NCBI RefSeq assembly: GCF_027923225.1
Contig: NZ_BSDI01000016.1
Coordinates: 1-64,000, forward strand
Direction: 5' to 3'
DNA length: 64,000 nt
From: Phytohabitans aurantiacus
GTDB lineage: Bacteria; Actinomycetota; Actinomycetes; Mycobacteriales; Micromonosporaceae
The translations under genes and the position numbers were made by a program. A model generated the notes under the pieces. It worked only from the letters and a program-made list of their open reading frames with translations, was not told the DNA's origin and ran no database searches. The number at the start of each line of letters is the position of its first letter. The first letter of the stretch is position 1. This document shows positions 1 to 7,519 of this stretch, in pieces.

Positions 1-93
1 CGACGGCCACGACAAACCCTGAACTGGCATACTCCAGCCCAGAAGCTCAACCAGCACCTCGTTGCACTGACCCCCTGAAACCGCCTCTCTTTT

Positions 94-136
94 CCGCGTG
101 CGTTTGCCCATGATCGATGCGATTTCCCTTGATCGG
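94..136. repeat. Partial copy (E) of dispersed palindromic repeat
   Basis: This stretch matches the right arm of the palindromic element seen in full at 7442-7519 and 59683-60042. It carries ccgcgtgcgtttgcccatga, followed at 112-136 by the accessory half ending in cccttgatcgg. The left arm is missing. The order of parts is the same as in copy B (59683-59760), so both point the same way. Nothing else in bases 1-164 reads as a gene. Confidence 0.6.
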
Positions 137-203
137 GCCGCTTCCGCTGGTCGGGCAGTGAGGTTTGCCGCCGTGGAGGCGGTGGCCGCTTGGCGGACCG
201 GGC

Positions 204-209
204 TACCCT
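204..209 (+). promoter_or_regulatory. Leaderless -10 box of the PH-domain gene
   Basis: TACCCT lies 7 nt upstream of the GTG at 217, the geometry of actinobacterial leaderless promoters. No Shine-Dalgarno sequence is seen at that start. The call is inferred from spacing alone. Confidence 0.45.
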
Positions 210-216
210 TGCCCGC

Positions 217-699
217 GTGACTACGCAGTGGCTTCGGCCGTACACACCTGGCCGAGGCCGATGGCTGGTGATTGGCTGGGAACTCGTCGCCCTCGCCATC
301 CTCGGCAGCGCCACCGAAAACCTGTTCCGGCTGGCCGGCACGGCATTCCTGGCGCTCGCGATCGGCTTCGGCGTCGTCTGGGTGGTCGGCGCGTTCCGGA
401 TCATGCGCATGGGCGTGTACGTCAGCGGATACGGTGTGCGCGTGCGCGGCCTGTTTCGCACCCAGACCCTGGCTTGGCAGGACGTGGAGCACATCCGGCT
501 GCACCAGGCGTCACACCGGTTGGGGCGGTTCGAGATACCGAGCGGGATGACGGTGCTGATCGAACGGCGCGACGGCGGCCACGTGCAGACGCCCCTGTGG
601 GCTCAGGGCATCGACTTCCATCGCCGCCCAGGTCTCTTCCGGTCCGTGTACCAGGACCTGCGCGACCGTCACGCGTTGGCCCGCCTGGCCCCGGCTTAG
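217..699 (+). CDS. PH-domain-containing membrane protein
   Basis: The 160-residue product has two adjacent hydrophobic segments at about residues 12-32 and 38-58. A soluble C-terminal part follows with the beta-rich pattern GVYVSGYGVRVRGLFRTQTL and a W-x-D-V-E-H-I-R motif. This architecture is typical of small bacterial PH-domain membrane proteins of actinomycetes, whose role is unknown. GTG at 217 is preferred because a TACCCT box sits 7 nt upstream. A TTG at 190 in the same frame is the alternative and would add nine residues. The gene stands alone and is followed by a strong hairpin at 723-750. Confidence 0.65.
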   Translation: MTTQWLRPYTPGRGRWLVIGWELVALAILGSATENLFRLAGTAFLALAIGFGVVWVVGAFRIMRMGVYVSGYGVRVRGLFRTQTLAWQDVEHIRLHQASHRLGRFEIPSGMTVLIERRDGGHVQTPLWAQGIDFHRRPGLFRSVYQDLRDRHALARLAPA

Positions 700-722
700 C
701 GCCCACAGGCCCTAGACACGTG

Positions 723-750
723 GACGGCGCCTCATTGTTGAGGCGCCGTC
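723..750 (+). terminator. Strong hairpin terminator
   Basis: A perfect 12-bp stem (gacggcgcctca pairing with tgaggcgccgtc) encloses a TTGT loop, 24 nt after the stop of the PH-domain gene. There is no T tract, as is common in high-GC actinomycetes. It could also end readthrough from the convergent HAD gene. Confidence 0.75.
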
Positions 751-971
751 ACACACGTCCATCCGGGTTACCAAGCGTGCACCTCCATGTCGTTGTCAGC
801 GGTCCTCTAGGGTGCCGCCGCAACGCGCCTGCCGCGGCTGGTCGCGCGTGGGTGCCCGGTGGCCGTGCACGGAGCCCGTCTGGCGGGGTCCGCACCTCTG
901 TTCTACGCCGCACCGGCCTAGATCGCTAGCCCTCTTCGGGATTGTGTGACTGTCGGTGATTACTGGTACGT

Positions 972-1769
972 CTACGCGCTGCGGCCACGCCCACGTCGCC
1001 TGCCGTACCAGGCAATCCCGATCGCCACACCCACGCCGACGCCGATCGCGGCCGCCGCTACCGGCACCGCCGGTCGTTCCCGCAATCGCTTGCCCAATGG
1101 GATGGGATGCCGAAATTCCAGTACTGGCCAGGCGTTCTCCGTGGCCAGCCGGCGCAGCGCGCGGCCCGGATTGACGGCGGTCGGGTGACCAACCGACTCC
1201 AGCAGCGGGACGTCACTGAACGAGTCGGAGTACGCGTACGACTCCTCAAGATCGTAACCGCGCTCCTTGGCCATCTCGCGGACCGCTTCCACCTTGCTCG
1301 ACCCGGCGGCGTAGAACTCGACCTCGCCGCTGTACCGCCCGTCTTCGATGGTCATGCGCGTGGCGATCACGTCGGTGATGCCGAGCAGCTCGCCGATCGG
1401 CCGCACCATCTCCTCACCTGACGCGGAGACCAGCACCACATCCCGCCCCGCTGCCTGGTGCTCTTCGATCAAGGCGGCCGCCTCGGCGTACACGTACGGA
1501 TTGATCAGCTCATGCAGCGTCTCCGCGACGATCTGACGCACCTGGTCGACCCGCCAGCCCTTGCAGAGCTGCGCGAGATAATCGCGGGTGCGTGCCATCG
1601 TCTGCTCGTCCGTGCCGCCCAGCCGGAACATCAACTGGGCGTACGCGGACTTGACGACGTCTCGCCGGGTGATAAGGCCGTCCCGATAGAACGGCCGGCC
1701 GAACGCCAGCGCACTAGACTTTGCGATGACGGTCTTATCTAGGTCAAAAAAGGCGGCACTTCGGCCCAC
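972..1769 (-). CDS. HAD-IB family phosphatase (SerB-like)
   Basis: The 265-residue protein begins with HAD motif I, FFDLDKT, at residues 7-13. It continues with VLVSASGEE (motif II), a Lys in SSKVEAV, and motif III/IV YAYSDSFSDVPLLESVG near residue 190, the signature of the SerB/CicA-like HAD-IB branch. A hydrophobic stretch rich in Ala/Val/Gly at about residues 233-256, followed by Arg, suggests a C-terminal membrane anchor. The substrate cannot be read from sequence: phosphoserine or a phospholipid head group are both possible. In actinomycetes this gene often lies next to the ssd/tad locus, as it does here. Confidence 0.85.
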   Translation of the reverse strand: MGRSAAFFDLDKTVIAKSSALAFGRPFYRDGLITRRDVVKSAYAQLMFRLGGTDEQTMARTRDYLAQLCKGWRVDQVRQIVAETLHELINPYVYAEAAALIEEHQAAGRDVVLVSASGEEMVRPIGELLGITDVIATRMTIEDGRYSGEVEFYAAGSSKVEAVREMAKERGYDLEESYAYSDSFSDVPLLESVGHPTAVNPGRALRRLATENAWPVLEFRHPIPLGKRLRERPAVPVAAAAIGVGVGVAIGIAWYGRRRGRGRSA

Positions 1770-2332
1770 GAGCCGCCAGTCTAGTCGGAGGGGCTAAAGT
1801 TGGTCCGCGCTCGCCTGGCGAGTCGCACGCCCCGCTTACCTGCGGTTCTGAGCCGCTGATCAGCCTGACGGCGACCTGGATCACCATATTTGATCGGCGT
1901 GTCGCAAGAGTTGCGGCAAACGCCACTCGACGCGCGCCCGGGTGCTCAGGCATGCTTGTGTTTACGACGCGGTTTCATGTCCCTACACGACGTGAACCCT
2001 CGGCTGCTCTCGGCGGTTGCACCCCCCGTGACCGCTGAGTGGGTTCGGCTCGACCCCCCCGGAGCCGGACCCCAGACGGCCCCCGCCTCCCCCCGGCGGG
2101 GGTCGTCCCCTTCTGAGCAGCGTCTCTCCTCATCGTCCGGTCGAAGTGGATCTTCGTGCTGCGCCCGGTGGTGCGCCCGGCTTTGTGCCGGTTGACATAG
2201 CAGATCCACAAGCAGTGTGGCTGTTTTCCACAGCTGGCTCGGTCGTCCACAGGCGGTTGGTTTTGGCATCAGTGCGGATCGTCTTTTGCGCCACGGTGTG
2301 TGCCGTACCCGACACCCGCCGTGGGAGGCACG
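1770..2332. other. 563-bp gene-free region between HAD gene and ssd
   Basis: No ORF here has convincing actinomycete coding character. The stretch holds the divergent promoters of the HAD gene and the tad operon, a run of C/G tracts near 2050-2110, and a cluster of three TCCACA motifs at 2202-2251. Confidence 0.5.
2202..2251 (+). promoter_or_regulatory. Cluster of three DnaA-box-like motifs
   Basis: Agatccaca (2202-2210), ttttccaca (2224-2232) and tcgtccaca (2243-2251) lie in the same orientation about two helical turns apart. The last two differ by one base from the actinomycete DnaA box TTGTCCACA. dnaA and dnaN are not present, so this is not an obvious oriC. A DnaA-titration or regulatory role upstream of ssd is speculation. 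Confidence 0.25.
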
Positions 2333-3424
2333 ATGCCAGCGACCTTCGTCCCGCGCCGTCCGCTGGTGGTGACCAGCGACGACGATCTGCTCGACGACCT
2401 GCTCCGGTTGGCCGCCGCAGGCGGGAGCGAGGTCGACCTGGCGCCCGATCCGGCAAACGCGCGCCCGAGGTATTCGGCGGCGCCCTTCGTCCTGATCGGG
2501 GTTGATCAGGCCAAGGCGTGCGTGCAGGCGCGCTTACCGCGCCGCCCGCGCGTCGTCATTGTTTCCGCGCCGCACCACGCGGGCGCCGCGTGGGACCTGA
2601 GCGAGGCGCTCGGTGTCGAGCATGTCGCTGTACTGCCGTCCGCCGAGCCGTGGCTGGTCGACCGCTTCTCTCAGCCGGCCAGCACGCTGGACGCCATGCC
2701 GCGGGGTGCAGTTGTCGCGGTGGTGGGTGGTCGGGGTGGTGCCGGAGCAAGCGTTTTCGCTGGTGGGTTGGCGGTGACGGCGAAGAAGGCGGGGCTGCGC
2801 ACGCTGCTTGTCGACGCCGATCGGATGGGTGGCGGCCTCGATCTCGTCCTCGGCTGGGAGGAGATCGACGGGCTTCGGTGGCCGGCCTTGAGCCAGTCCG
2901 ACGGCCGCATCGATGCCGCGGCGCTCATCGGATCGCTTCCCAACCGAGGCGGGCTCATCGTGCTGTCGTGGGATCGCGGCGAACTGCTTGCCCTGCCGGG
3001 CGAAGCCATGGCCGCGATCCTCGATGCTGGTCGCCGCGCGTGCGATCTGGTCGTGGTCGACCTGCCCCGGCAACTCGACGACGCGGCAGTAATGGCGCTG
3101 CAGGCCGCCGTCCGCACCTTCCTTGTCGTACCGGCCGAGCTGCGCGCCGCCTTCGCCGCCGCCCGGGTGGTGGCTGCCGTCCAGATGCACTGCGTCGACC
3201 TTTCTTTGATCGTGCGCGGGCCGTCACCGGGCCGGCTCAAGGCGAAAGACCTGGTGGAGCAGCTCCATGTGCCGTTGGCCGGCATCCTGCGGCCTGAGCC
3301 GGCGATCGTTCGCGCGTTGGAGCGTGGTGAGGCGCCGGCGTCGAGCGGGCGAGGGCCACTCGCGAGCCTTTGCCGGCGGATCGTGGCCGACCTTATGGGT
3401 CCGGCGCGCGAGGCCAGCGCATGA
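2333..3424 (+). CDS. ssd: Septum-site-determining/CpaE-like protein Ssd
   Basis: This 363-residue protein belongs to the CpaE/MinD-like group associated with Tad pilus loci in actinomycetes (called Ssd in mycobacteria). An atypical N-terminal receiver-like part is followed near residue 133 by a deviant P-loop, GGRGGAGASV, and then by LLVDADRMGGGLDL. The ATG at 2333 has GGGAGG 4 nt upstream and is preferred over the ATG at 2300. The gene opens the tad operon and its TGA overlaps the tadA ATG as ATGA. In the Tad systems where it has been studied, CpaE places the secretion machinery in the cell. Confidence 0.85.
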   Translation: MPATFVPRRPLVVTSDDDLLDDLLRLAAAGGSEVDLAPDPANARPRYSAAPFVLIGVDQAKACVQARLPRRPRVVIVSAPHHAGAAWDLSEALGVEHVAVLPSAEPWLVDRFSQPASTLDAMPRGAVVAVVGGRGGAGASVFAGGLAVTAKKAGLRTLLVDADRMGGGLDLVLGWEEIDGLRWPALSQSDGRIDAAALIGSLPNRGGLIVLSWDRGELLALPGEAMAAILDAGRRACDLVVVDLPRQLDDAAVMALQAAVRTFLVVPAELRAAFAAARVVAAVQMHCVDLSLIVRGPSPGRLKAKDLVEQLHVPLAGILRPEPAIVRALERGEAPASSGRGPLASLCRRIVADLMGPAREASA

Positions 3425-4609
3425 CGAGCCAGGGTGATCTCGCGGGCCGGGTGCGCCGCCGGTTCGCTGTTGAGGGCGTCGACGCGACGCGCGCCGCGGT
3501 CGTCTCGGCCGTGCGCGAGGAGCCGGGTGGCGCGGTGCTTGGCGACTCAGCTGTACTGCGGCTCGCCACCCGAGTCCACAGTGATCTCGTCGGAGCGGGC
3601 CCACTCGCGCCGTTCCTCGCCGATCCTCAGGTCACCGACGTGTTGGTCAACGGCCGTGACGTATGGATCGACCGGGGCGCCGGGCTGGAACGGGTGTCCT
3701 CGGTGATCGGTGGCACCGACGAGGTGCGCAGGCTGGCGCAGCGGCTCGCGGCGGGCTGCGGCCGGCGGCTCGACGACGCATGCCCGTACGTCGACGCGCG
3801 GCTGCCCGACGGCACCCGCCTGCACGCGGTGCTTCCTCCGGTCGCGACCACCGGTCCCTACCTGTCGCTGCGCACGTTCCGGCAGCGCCCGTTCCGCCTC
3901 GACGAGCTGGTCGACCAGGGCACCGTGCCGCGGGCGGTCGCGCCGTTGCTGGCAGGCATCGTGGCAGCCCGTCTGGCATACCTGGTGACAGGCGGCACCG
4001 GCTCGGGAAAGACGACGCTGCTCAACACCCTGCTCGGCCTGGTACCGATCACCGAGCGCGTCGTGGTGGTCGAAGACGCCTCCGAGCTGCGCCCTGTCCA
4101 CCCGCACGTGGTCGCCCTGCAAGCGCGCACATCCAATGTGGAGGGCGCTGGCTCGATTGGCCTGAGCGACCTCGTCCGGCAAGCACTCCGGATGCGCCCC
4201 GATCGGCTGGTGGTCGGCGAGTGTCGTGGAGCCGAGGTGGTCGACCTGCTGGGTGCCCTCAATACCGGCCACGAGGGCGGTGCCGGCACTCTGCACGCCA
4301 ACTCACCGGGTGACGTCCCCCGCCCGCTTGGAGGCGCTCGGACTGCTCGGCGGCCTGCCCCGGGCGGCTCTGCACGCGCAAGTGCTGGCGGCGCTGCAGG
4401 TGATCCTGCACGTCCGCCGCACCGCCCGCGGCCGAGTACTGGACGAGGTCTGCCTGCTCACACCGACCGGTGCCGACCGTCTGGTCACCGTCGTGCCGGC
4501 ATGGCGCCGCGGATATGGTCTCGCTCCAGCCGCCCCGGCACTGGCCCGCCTCTTCGCCCTTCGATCGGTGGCTGTACCGCCCGTGCTCTCGGGCGGAGGC
4601 GCGGGATGA
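3421..4609 (+). CDS. tadA: TadA/CpaF pilus assembly ATPase, frame broken by 1-nt insertion
   Basis: The product is the secretion ATPase of the Flp/Tad pilus. From ATG 3421 the first frame gives the CpaF N-terminal domain, the Walker A motif GGTGSGKTT near residue 191, VVVEDASEL, and the Walker B/His region ending GTLHANSPGDVP. At a run of five C's (4317-4321) the homology switches to the +1-shifted frame, which continues ARLEALGLLGG to the TGA at 4607-4609. Four C's would restore one frame of about 395 residues. The downstream stop overlaps the tadB ATG (ATGA), which supports the shifted frame as the true end. It is either an assembly error, a pseudogene, or a slippage site. Confidence 0.8.
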
Positions 4610-5334
4610 CGCCGCGATGGTGGGTGGTGACCGGGTGCCTGGCGCTGGCAGCCGTAGTGGTCAGTCTGCCGCAGCCGGCCCGGTGGACACGGCTTGTCGG
4701 CGTGCGCCGTGACGGCCTCAAGTGGTCGCCGACGTTGCCCAGTGGCCGAGCCCTCGCGGGATACATCGTCGTCGGCGCGGCCGGCACCGTAGTACTGGCC
4801 GGTCCGGTCGCCGCGCTGGCTCTCGGCGCATACGGGGCCCTGGCGGCGCGGGAACTCGATCGTCGCCGCACCGCTCAGACCGCCGTCCGCCAGCGAGCAC
4901 ACGCGGTCGACGCCCTGTGCGGGCTCGCAGCTGATCTACGGGCCGGCCTGCCTCCTGCCGCCACCGCTCCGGCGGCTCTCGACGATCCACGCGTTGCCGA
5001 GTTGGCAGGAGCCGCCTGGACCCTCGCCGAACAGACCGGCGCTCCACTTGCCGACCTGGTCGAGCGCATCGAAGCCGACGTGCGCGCCGCCGGTCGGGCC
5101 CAATCGTCAGCCGCTGCCCAGGCCGCGGGCGCTCGCGCCACCGCGTGGCTGCTTGCCGGTCTGCCCATCGGCGGCATCGCCCTGGGCTACGGGATCGGTG
5201 TCGATCCGCTCGCGATCCTGCTGCACACGCCGGTCGGCGCCGCGTGCGCGGCAGGCGCGATCGTCCTCCAAGTCGGGGGCCTGACCTGGGCCGACCGCCT
5301 CGCCAGCCCACTCGCCCTGCGCGGCACCCCGTGA
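4606..5334 (+). CDS. tadB: TadB-like type II secretion F-domain membrane protein
   Basis: The 242-residue inner-membrane platform protein starts at ATG 4606, overlapping the end of tadA. It has an N-terminal membrane segment, a second pair around residues 50-80, a cytoplasmic T2SSF helical domain (residues about 95-185, with LCGLAADLRAGLPP), and two C-terminal membrane helices. It lies in the same frame as the upstream half of tadA, which creates a misleading long ORF. Its last 17 residues (LTWADRLASPLALRGTP) belong to the first unit of the tandem repeat that follows. Confidence 0.8.
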   Translation: MTPRWWVVTGCLALAAVVVSLPQPARWTRLVGVRRDGLKWSPTLPSGRALAGYIVVGAAGTVVLAGPVAALALGAYGALAARELDRRRTAQTAVRQRAHAVDALCGLAADLRAGLPPAATAPAALDDPRVAELAGAAWTLAEQTGAPLADLVERIEADVRAAGRAQSSAAAQAAGARATAWLLAGLPIGGIALGYGIGVDPLAILLHTPVGAACAAGAIVLQVGGLTWADRLASPLALRGTP

Positions 5335-5525
5335 CAGGTCGGGCGCCCGACCTGGGCCAACCGAATCGCCAGCCTCGCTCGGCGTGGCAGCCGGTGACAC
5401 ATCGAAAGCCTGACCTGGGCCGAGCGGATGGCCGGCCTCGCTCGGCGCGGCAGACGGTGACAGGCAGCGAGCCTGACCTGGGCCGAGCGGATGGCCGGCC
5501 TCGCCCTGCGCGGCAGCCGGTGATG
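5284..5525 (+). repeat. Four-copy 63-66-bp tandem repeat across the tadB/tadC junction
   Basis: Units begin with acctgggcc at 5284, 5350, 5413 and 5476, giving periods of 66, 63 and 63 bp, all multiples of three. Each unit carries a GTGA overlap (GTG at 5331, 5394, 5457 and 5520) in which TGA is a stop in the tadB frame and GTG a possible start in the tadC frame. The repeat is therefore a duplicated stop/start coupling site. Confidence 0.85.
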
Positions 5526-6173
5526 GTCCTCGACCGCACCGAGGCGGGAAATGGGTCGGGTCGCGCGGCATCGGCCAAGCCCGATCGCAAGGTCTGGGCC
5601 GGAGCCGTCCTTGGCGGGATCGTGGTCACGATCTTTATCGGTGGCTGGGTCGGTGTGGCTGCCGGGTGCGTGACCGTAGCGGTGCTGGTACGGCTCCTGC
5701 ACCGGCTCGAACCGGCCGCTGTACGTATCCGCCGGCTCCGGGAAGTGGCCGATCTGCCGCTGGCCGCAGACCTGATGGCCGCAGGGCTCCGCGCTGGCGC
5801 ACCGGTAGACCGGGCGGTCGCGGCGGTGTCCGAGGCGATCGGAGGCCCACTTGGCGAACGCCTCGCGATGGTGTCCCGGTCGCTGCGGCTGGGCGCTGAG
5901 CCGGCTGAGGCGTGGGCACACCTATCCACTGTGGCCGGTGCCGACCGCCTGGTGGGTGCCGCAGTGCGCGCGGCCGCCAGCGGCGCGGCCCTCGCCGGTG
6001 CGCTGACCAGGTTGGCCGACGACCTGCGGGCCGACCGCGCGGTCGCAACCGAGGAAGCGGCACGCCGCGCCGGCGTACTGATCGTGCTGCCGCTGGGGCT
6101 GTGCTTCCTGCCCGCCTTCATTCTCGCCGGTCTGGTGCCGGTGATCGTCGCCGTGCTCGGTGACGTGCTGTGA
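5523..6173 (+). CDS. tadC: TadC-like type II secretion F-domain membrane protein
   Basis: The product is the second platform protein of the Tad pilus. From ATG 5523 it has 216 residues: two membrane helices near residues 25-60, a helical T2SSF domain with LPLAADLMAAGLRAGAPVDRA, and two C-terminal membrane helices. The start is uncertain. The GTG at 5331, overlapping the tadB TGA, would give a coupled start with a 64-residue repetitive N-terminus; the GTGs at 5394, 5457 and 5520 are further options. I prefer 5520/5523 because the upstream peptide is low-complexity and unlike the family. The stop overlaps the next GTG. Confidence 0.75.
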   Translation: MVLDRTEAGNGSGRAASAKPDRKVWAGAVLGGIVVTIFIGGWVGVAAGCVTVAVLVRLLHRLEPAAVRIRRLREVADLPLAADLMAAGLRAGAPVDRAVAAVSEAIGGPLGERLAMVSRSLRLGAEPAEAWAHLSTVAGADRLVGAAVRAAASGAALAGALTRLADDLRADRAVATEEAARRAGVLIVLPLGLCFLPAFILAGLVPVIVAVLGDVL

Positions 6174-6370
6174 AAACCACTCGAGACAAAGGGGAAGCCG
6201 TCGTGCGCAGACTGTTGGTCCGGCTACGAGGAGACGACGGGATGACAACGGCGGAGTACGCCGTGGGAATGCTCGCCGCCGTCGGCTTTGCCGGGATTCT
6301 GCTCAAGGTGCTGACGAGTGAGCCTGTCCAGAACGCTCTGACCACCATGGTCGATCGGGCGCTGAAGTGA
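6170..6370 (+). CDS. DUF4244 Flp-pilin-like protein
   Basis: This 66-residue protein has a basic N-terminus, then GMTTAEYAVGMLAAVGFAGILL, the type IV pilin/Flp hydrophobic segment following a Gly and an acidic residue at +5. DUF4244 proteins occupy the major pilin position of actinomycete Tad loci. It starts at GTG 6170, overlapping the tadC stop as GTGA, so it is translated in the same operon. Cleavage would be by a prepilin peptidase, which is not encoded here. Confidence 0.8.
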   Translation: MKTTRDKGEAVVRRLLVRLRGDDGMTTAEYAVGMLAAVGFAGILLKVLTSEPVQNALTTMVDRALK

Positions 6371-6816
6371 GCCGGCGCCGGCGGTCCGGCCGCCCCAACG
6401 GCAGGTGCCCCGTTCACGGCGGCCGCCACCGCACCGGCGGTCGGCACGGTTGCCGCTGCCGGGGCGGCCGCCACGAGCGTGGCTCCTTCACCGCTGAGCT
6501 GGCGGCCGGGCTGCCGGCGCTGATGCTGCTGCTGTTCGTCGGGCTCACCGCTGTGGGCGCGGTGACCACAAAGGCGCAGTGCGTCGACGCGGCACGTGAG
6601 GCCGCGCTCGCCACCGCCCGGGGCGAGTCCGGCGTGGTGGCCGGCGAACGTACCGGACCACCGGACGCGACGGTCACGATCTTTGTGGACGGAGACCTGG
6701 TCGTCGCCACCGTGCGTGCCTCGGTGCGGGCGCTGGGTGCTCACCTGCCCAGCACGACCATCACCGCCACGGCGACGGCCGTACTGGAACCCGGTCCTCT
6801 GGAAGCCGGCCCATGA
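6367..6816 (+). CDS. TadE-like pilus protein
   Basis: The 149-residue product has an unusual Arg/His/Cys-rich N-terminus, then the TadE signature RGSFTAELAAGLPALMLLLF at about residues 39-58, a single membrane helix, and a periplasmic part with AQCVDAAREAALATARGE. TadE/F proteins are minor pseudopilins of the Flp pilus. The GTG at 6367 overlaps the pilin stop (GTGA). The Arg-rich leader may be partly untranslated if a later start is used, but no better start with a ribosome binding site is visible. Confidence 0.75.
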   Translation: MSRRRRSGRPNGRCPVHGGRHRTGGRHGCRCRGGRHERGSFTAELAAGLPALMLLLFVGLTAVGAVTTKAQCVDAAREAALATARGESGVVAGERTGPPDATVTIFVDGDLVVATVRASVRALGAHLPSTTITATATAVLEPGPLEAGP

Positions 6817-7301
6817 GCCACCTCAATCCTCCCGGCCCGGCGACGACCGGCCAGACGGCCGGCCCGGCGACGACCGGCCCGGCGACAACCGGCCCGGCGA
6901 CAACTGGCCCGGCGTGCCCGCCTGCGGCAAGGACGACGGCGCGAGACAGACGGGATCTTGGTGCCGCCACGGTGTGGGTACTGACCATTGGACTCGTGTT
7001 CGTCATCGCTGGCCTTGGTGGCGCGGCTGTCGGGGCCGCACGGGTAGCCAAGCACCAGGCCCGCACCGCCGCTGATCTGGGCGCGCTCGCCGGTGCCGCA
7101 CAGGTTTTCGAGGGCGAGGAGGCCGCGTGCGGCCGTGCCGCCGATCTGGTCCGCCGCAACGGTGGCCGGTTGACCCGCTGCGTCGTCGACGGGCTCGACC
7201 TGATCGTCACGGCGGAGGTAAAGGTCACGCCGCTGCCGGGGATAACCCGCACCGCCCGGCAGGACGCCCGAGCGGGCCCGGTGCGGACGAGCGCGCGGTA
7301 G
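6813..7301 (+). CDS. TadG-like pilus/secretion protein (Rv3654c-like)
   Basis: The 162-residue protein has a repetitive N-terminus with four GPATTG-type units, then DLGAATVWVLTIGLVFVIAG, the membrane segment of the Rv3654c/TadG-like family. The mature part contains KHQARTAADLGALAGA, typical of the family. ATG 6813 overlaps the tadE stop. It closes the tad operon. The repeated peptide is encoded by a 15-bp minisatellite and may be a recent expansion. Confidence 0.75.
   Translation: MSHLNPPGPATTGQTAGPATTGPATTGPATTGPACPPAARTTARDRRDLGAATVWVLTIGLVFVIAGLGGAAVGAARVAKHQARTAADLGALAGAAQVFEGEEAACGRAADLVRRNGGRLTRCVVDGLDLIVTAEVKVTPLPGITRTARQDARAGPVRTSAR
6834..6915 (+). repeat. 15-bp minisatellite inside the TadG-like gene
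   Basis: Near-perfect 15-bp units of the form ggcccggcgacaacc, one interrupted by an extra segment (ccagacggcc), encode GPATT. The unit length preserves the frame. Confidence 0.7.
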
Positions 7302-7441
7302 CGCGCGGCCCGCACCGGCCTCGGCAAAGCCGGGCCCGCGCCAGCTCTACGAACCGCGGCCTTGCTGCGCGAGCCGCGGCCTGGCCGCGCGCACTGCGGC
7401 CTGGCCGCACGCACCACGGCGAGGCCGCGCGATCCGGCCAC

Positions 7442-7519
7442 GCCGATCAAGGAGATGTGCATCGATCAAGGGCGAATGCGCGCGGAAAGAGATCAAACCG
7501 CGTGCATTCGCCCTTGATC
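7442..7519. repeat. Dispersed palindromic repeat, copy A
   Basis: The core at 7464-7519 has 22-nt arms (left beginning gatcaagggcgaatgc, right ending gcattcgcccttgatc) that pair with one G/A difference around a 12-nt loop, aaagagatcaaa. An accessory half, gccgatcaaggagatgtgca, precedes it from 7442. The right arm contains the last codons and the stop of the helicase gene on the minus strand. Related copies lie at 94-136 and in 59683-60135. Confidence 0.85.

Noticed and set aside
1977..2195. Small ORF starting MSLHDVNPRLLSAV upstream of ssd
   Set aside because: The reading becomes Ser/Cys/Arg low-complexity, no ribosome binding site is seen, and no family is recognised.
3370..5334. A 654-residue continuous frame joining the TadA N-terminus and TadB
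   Set aside because: The middle ~95 residues are an Arg/Pro/Ala-rich shadow translation; the real TadA C-terminus is in the next frame. The continuity arises from the 1-nt insertion and the chance that TadB uses the same frame.
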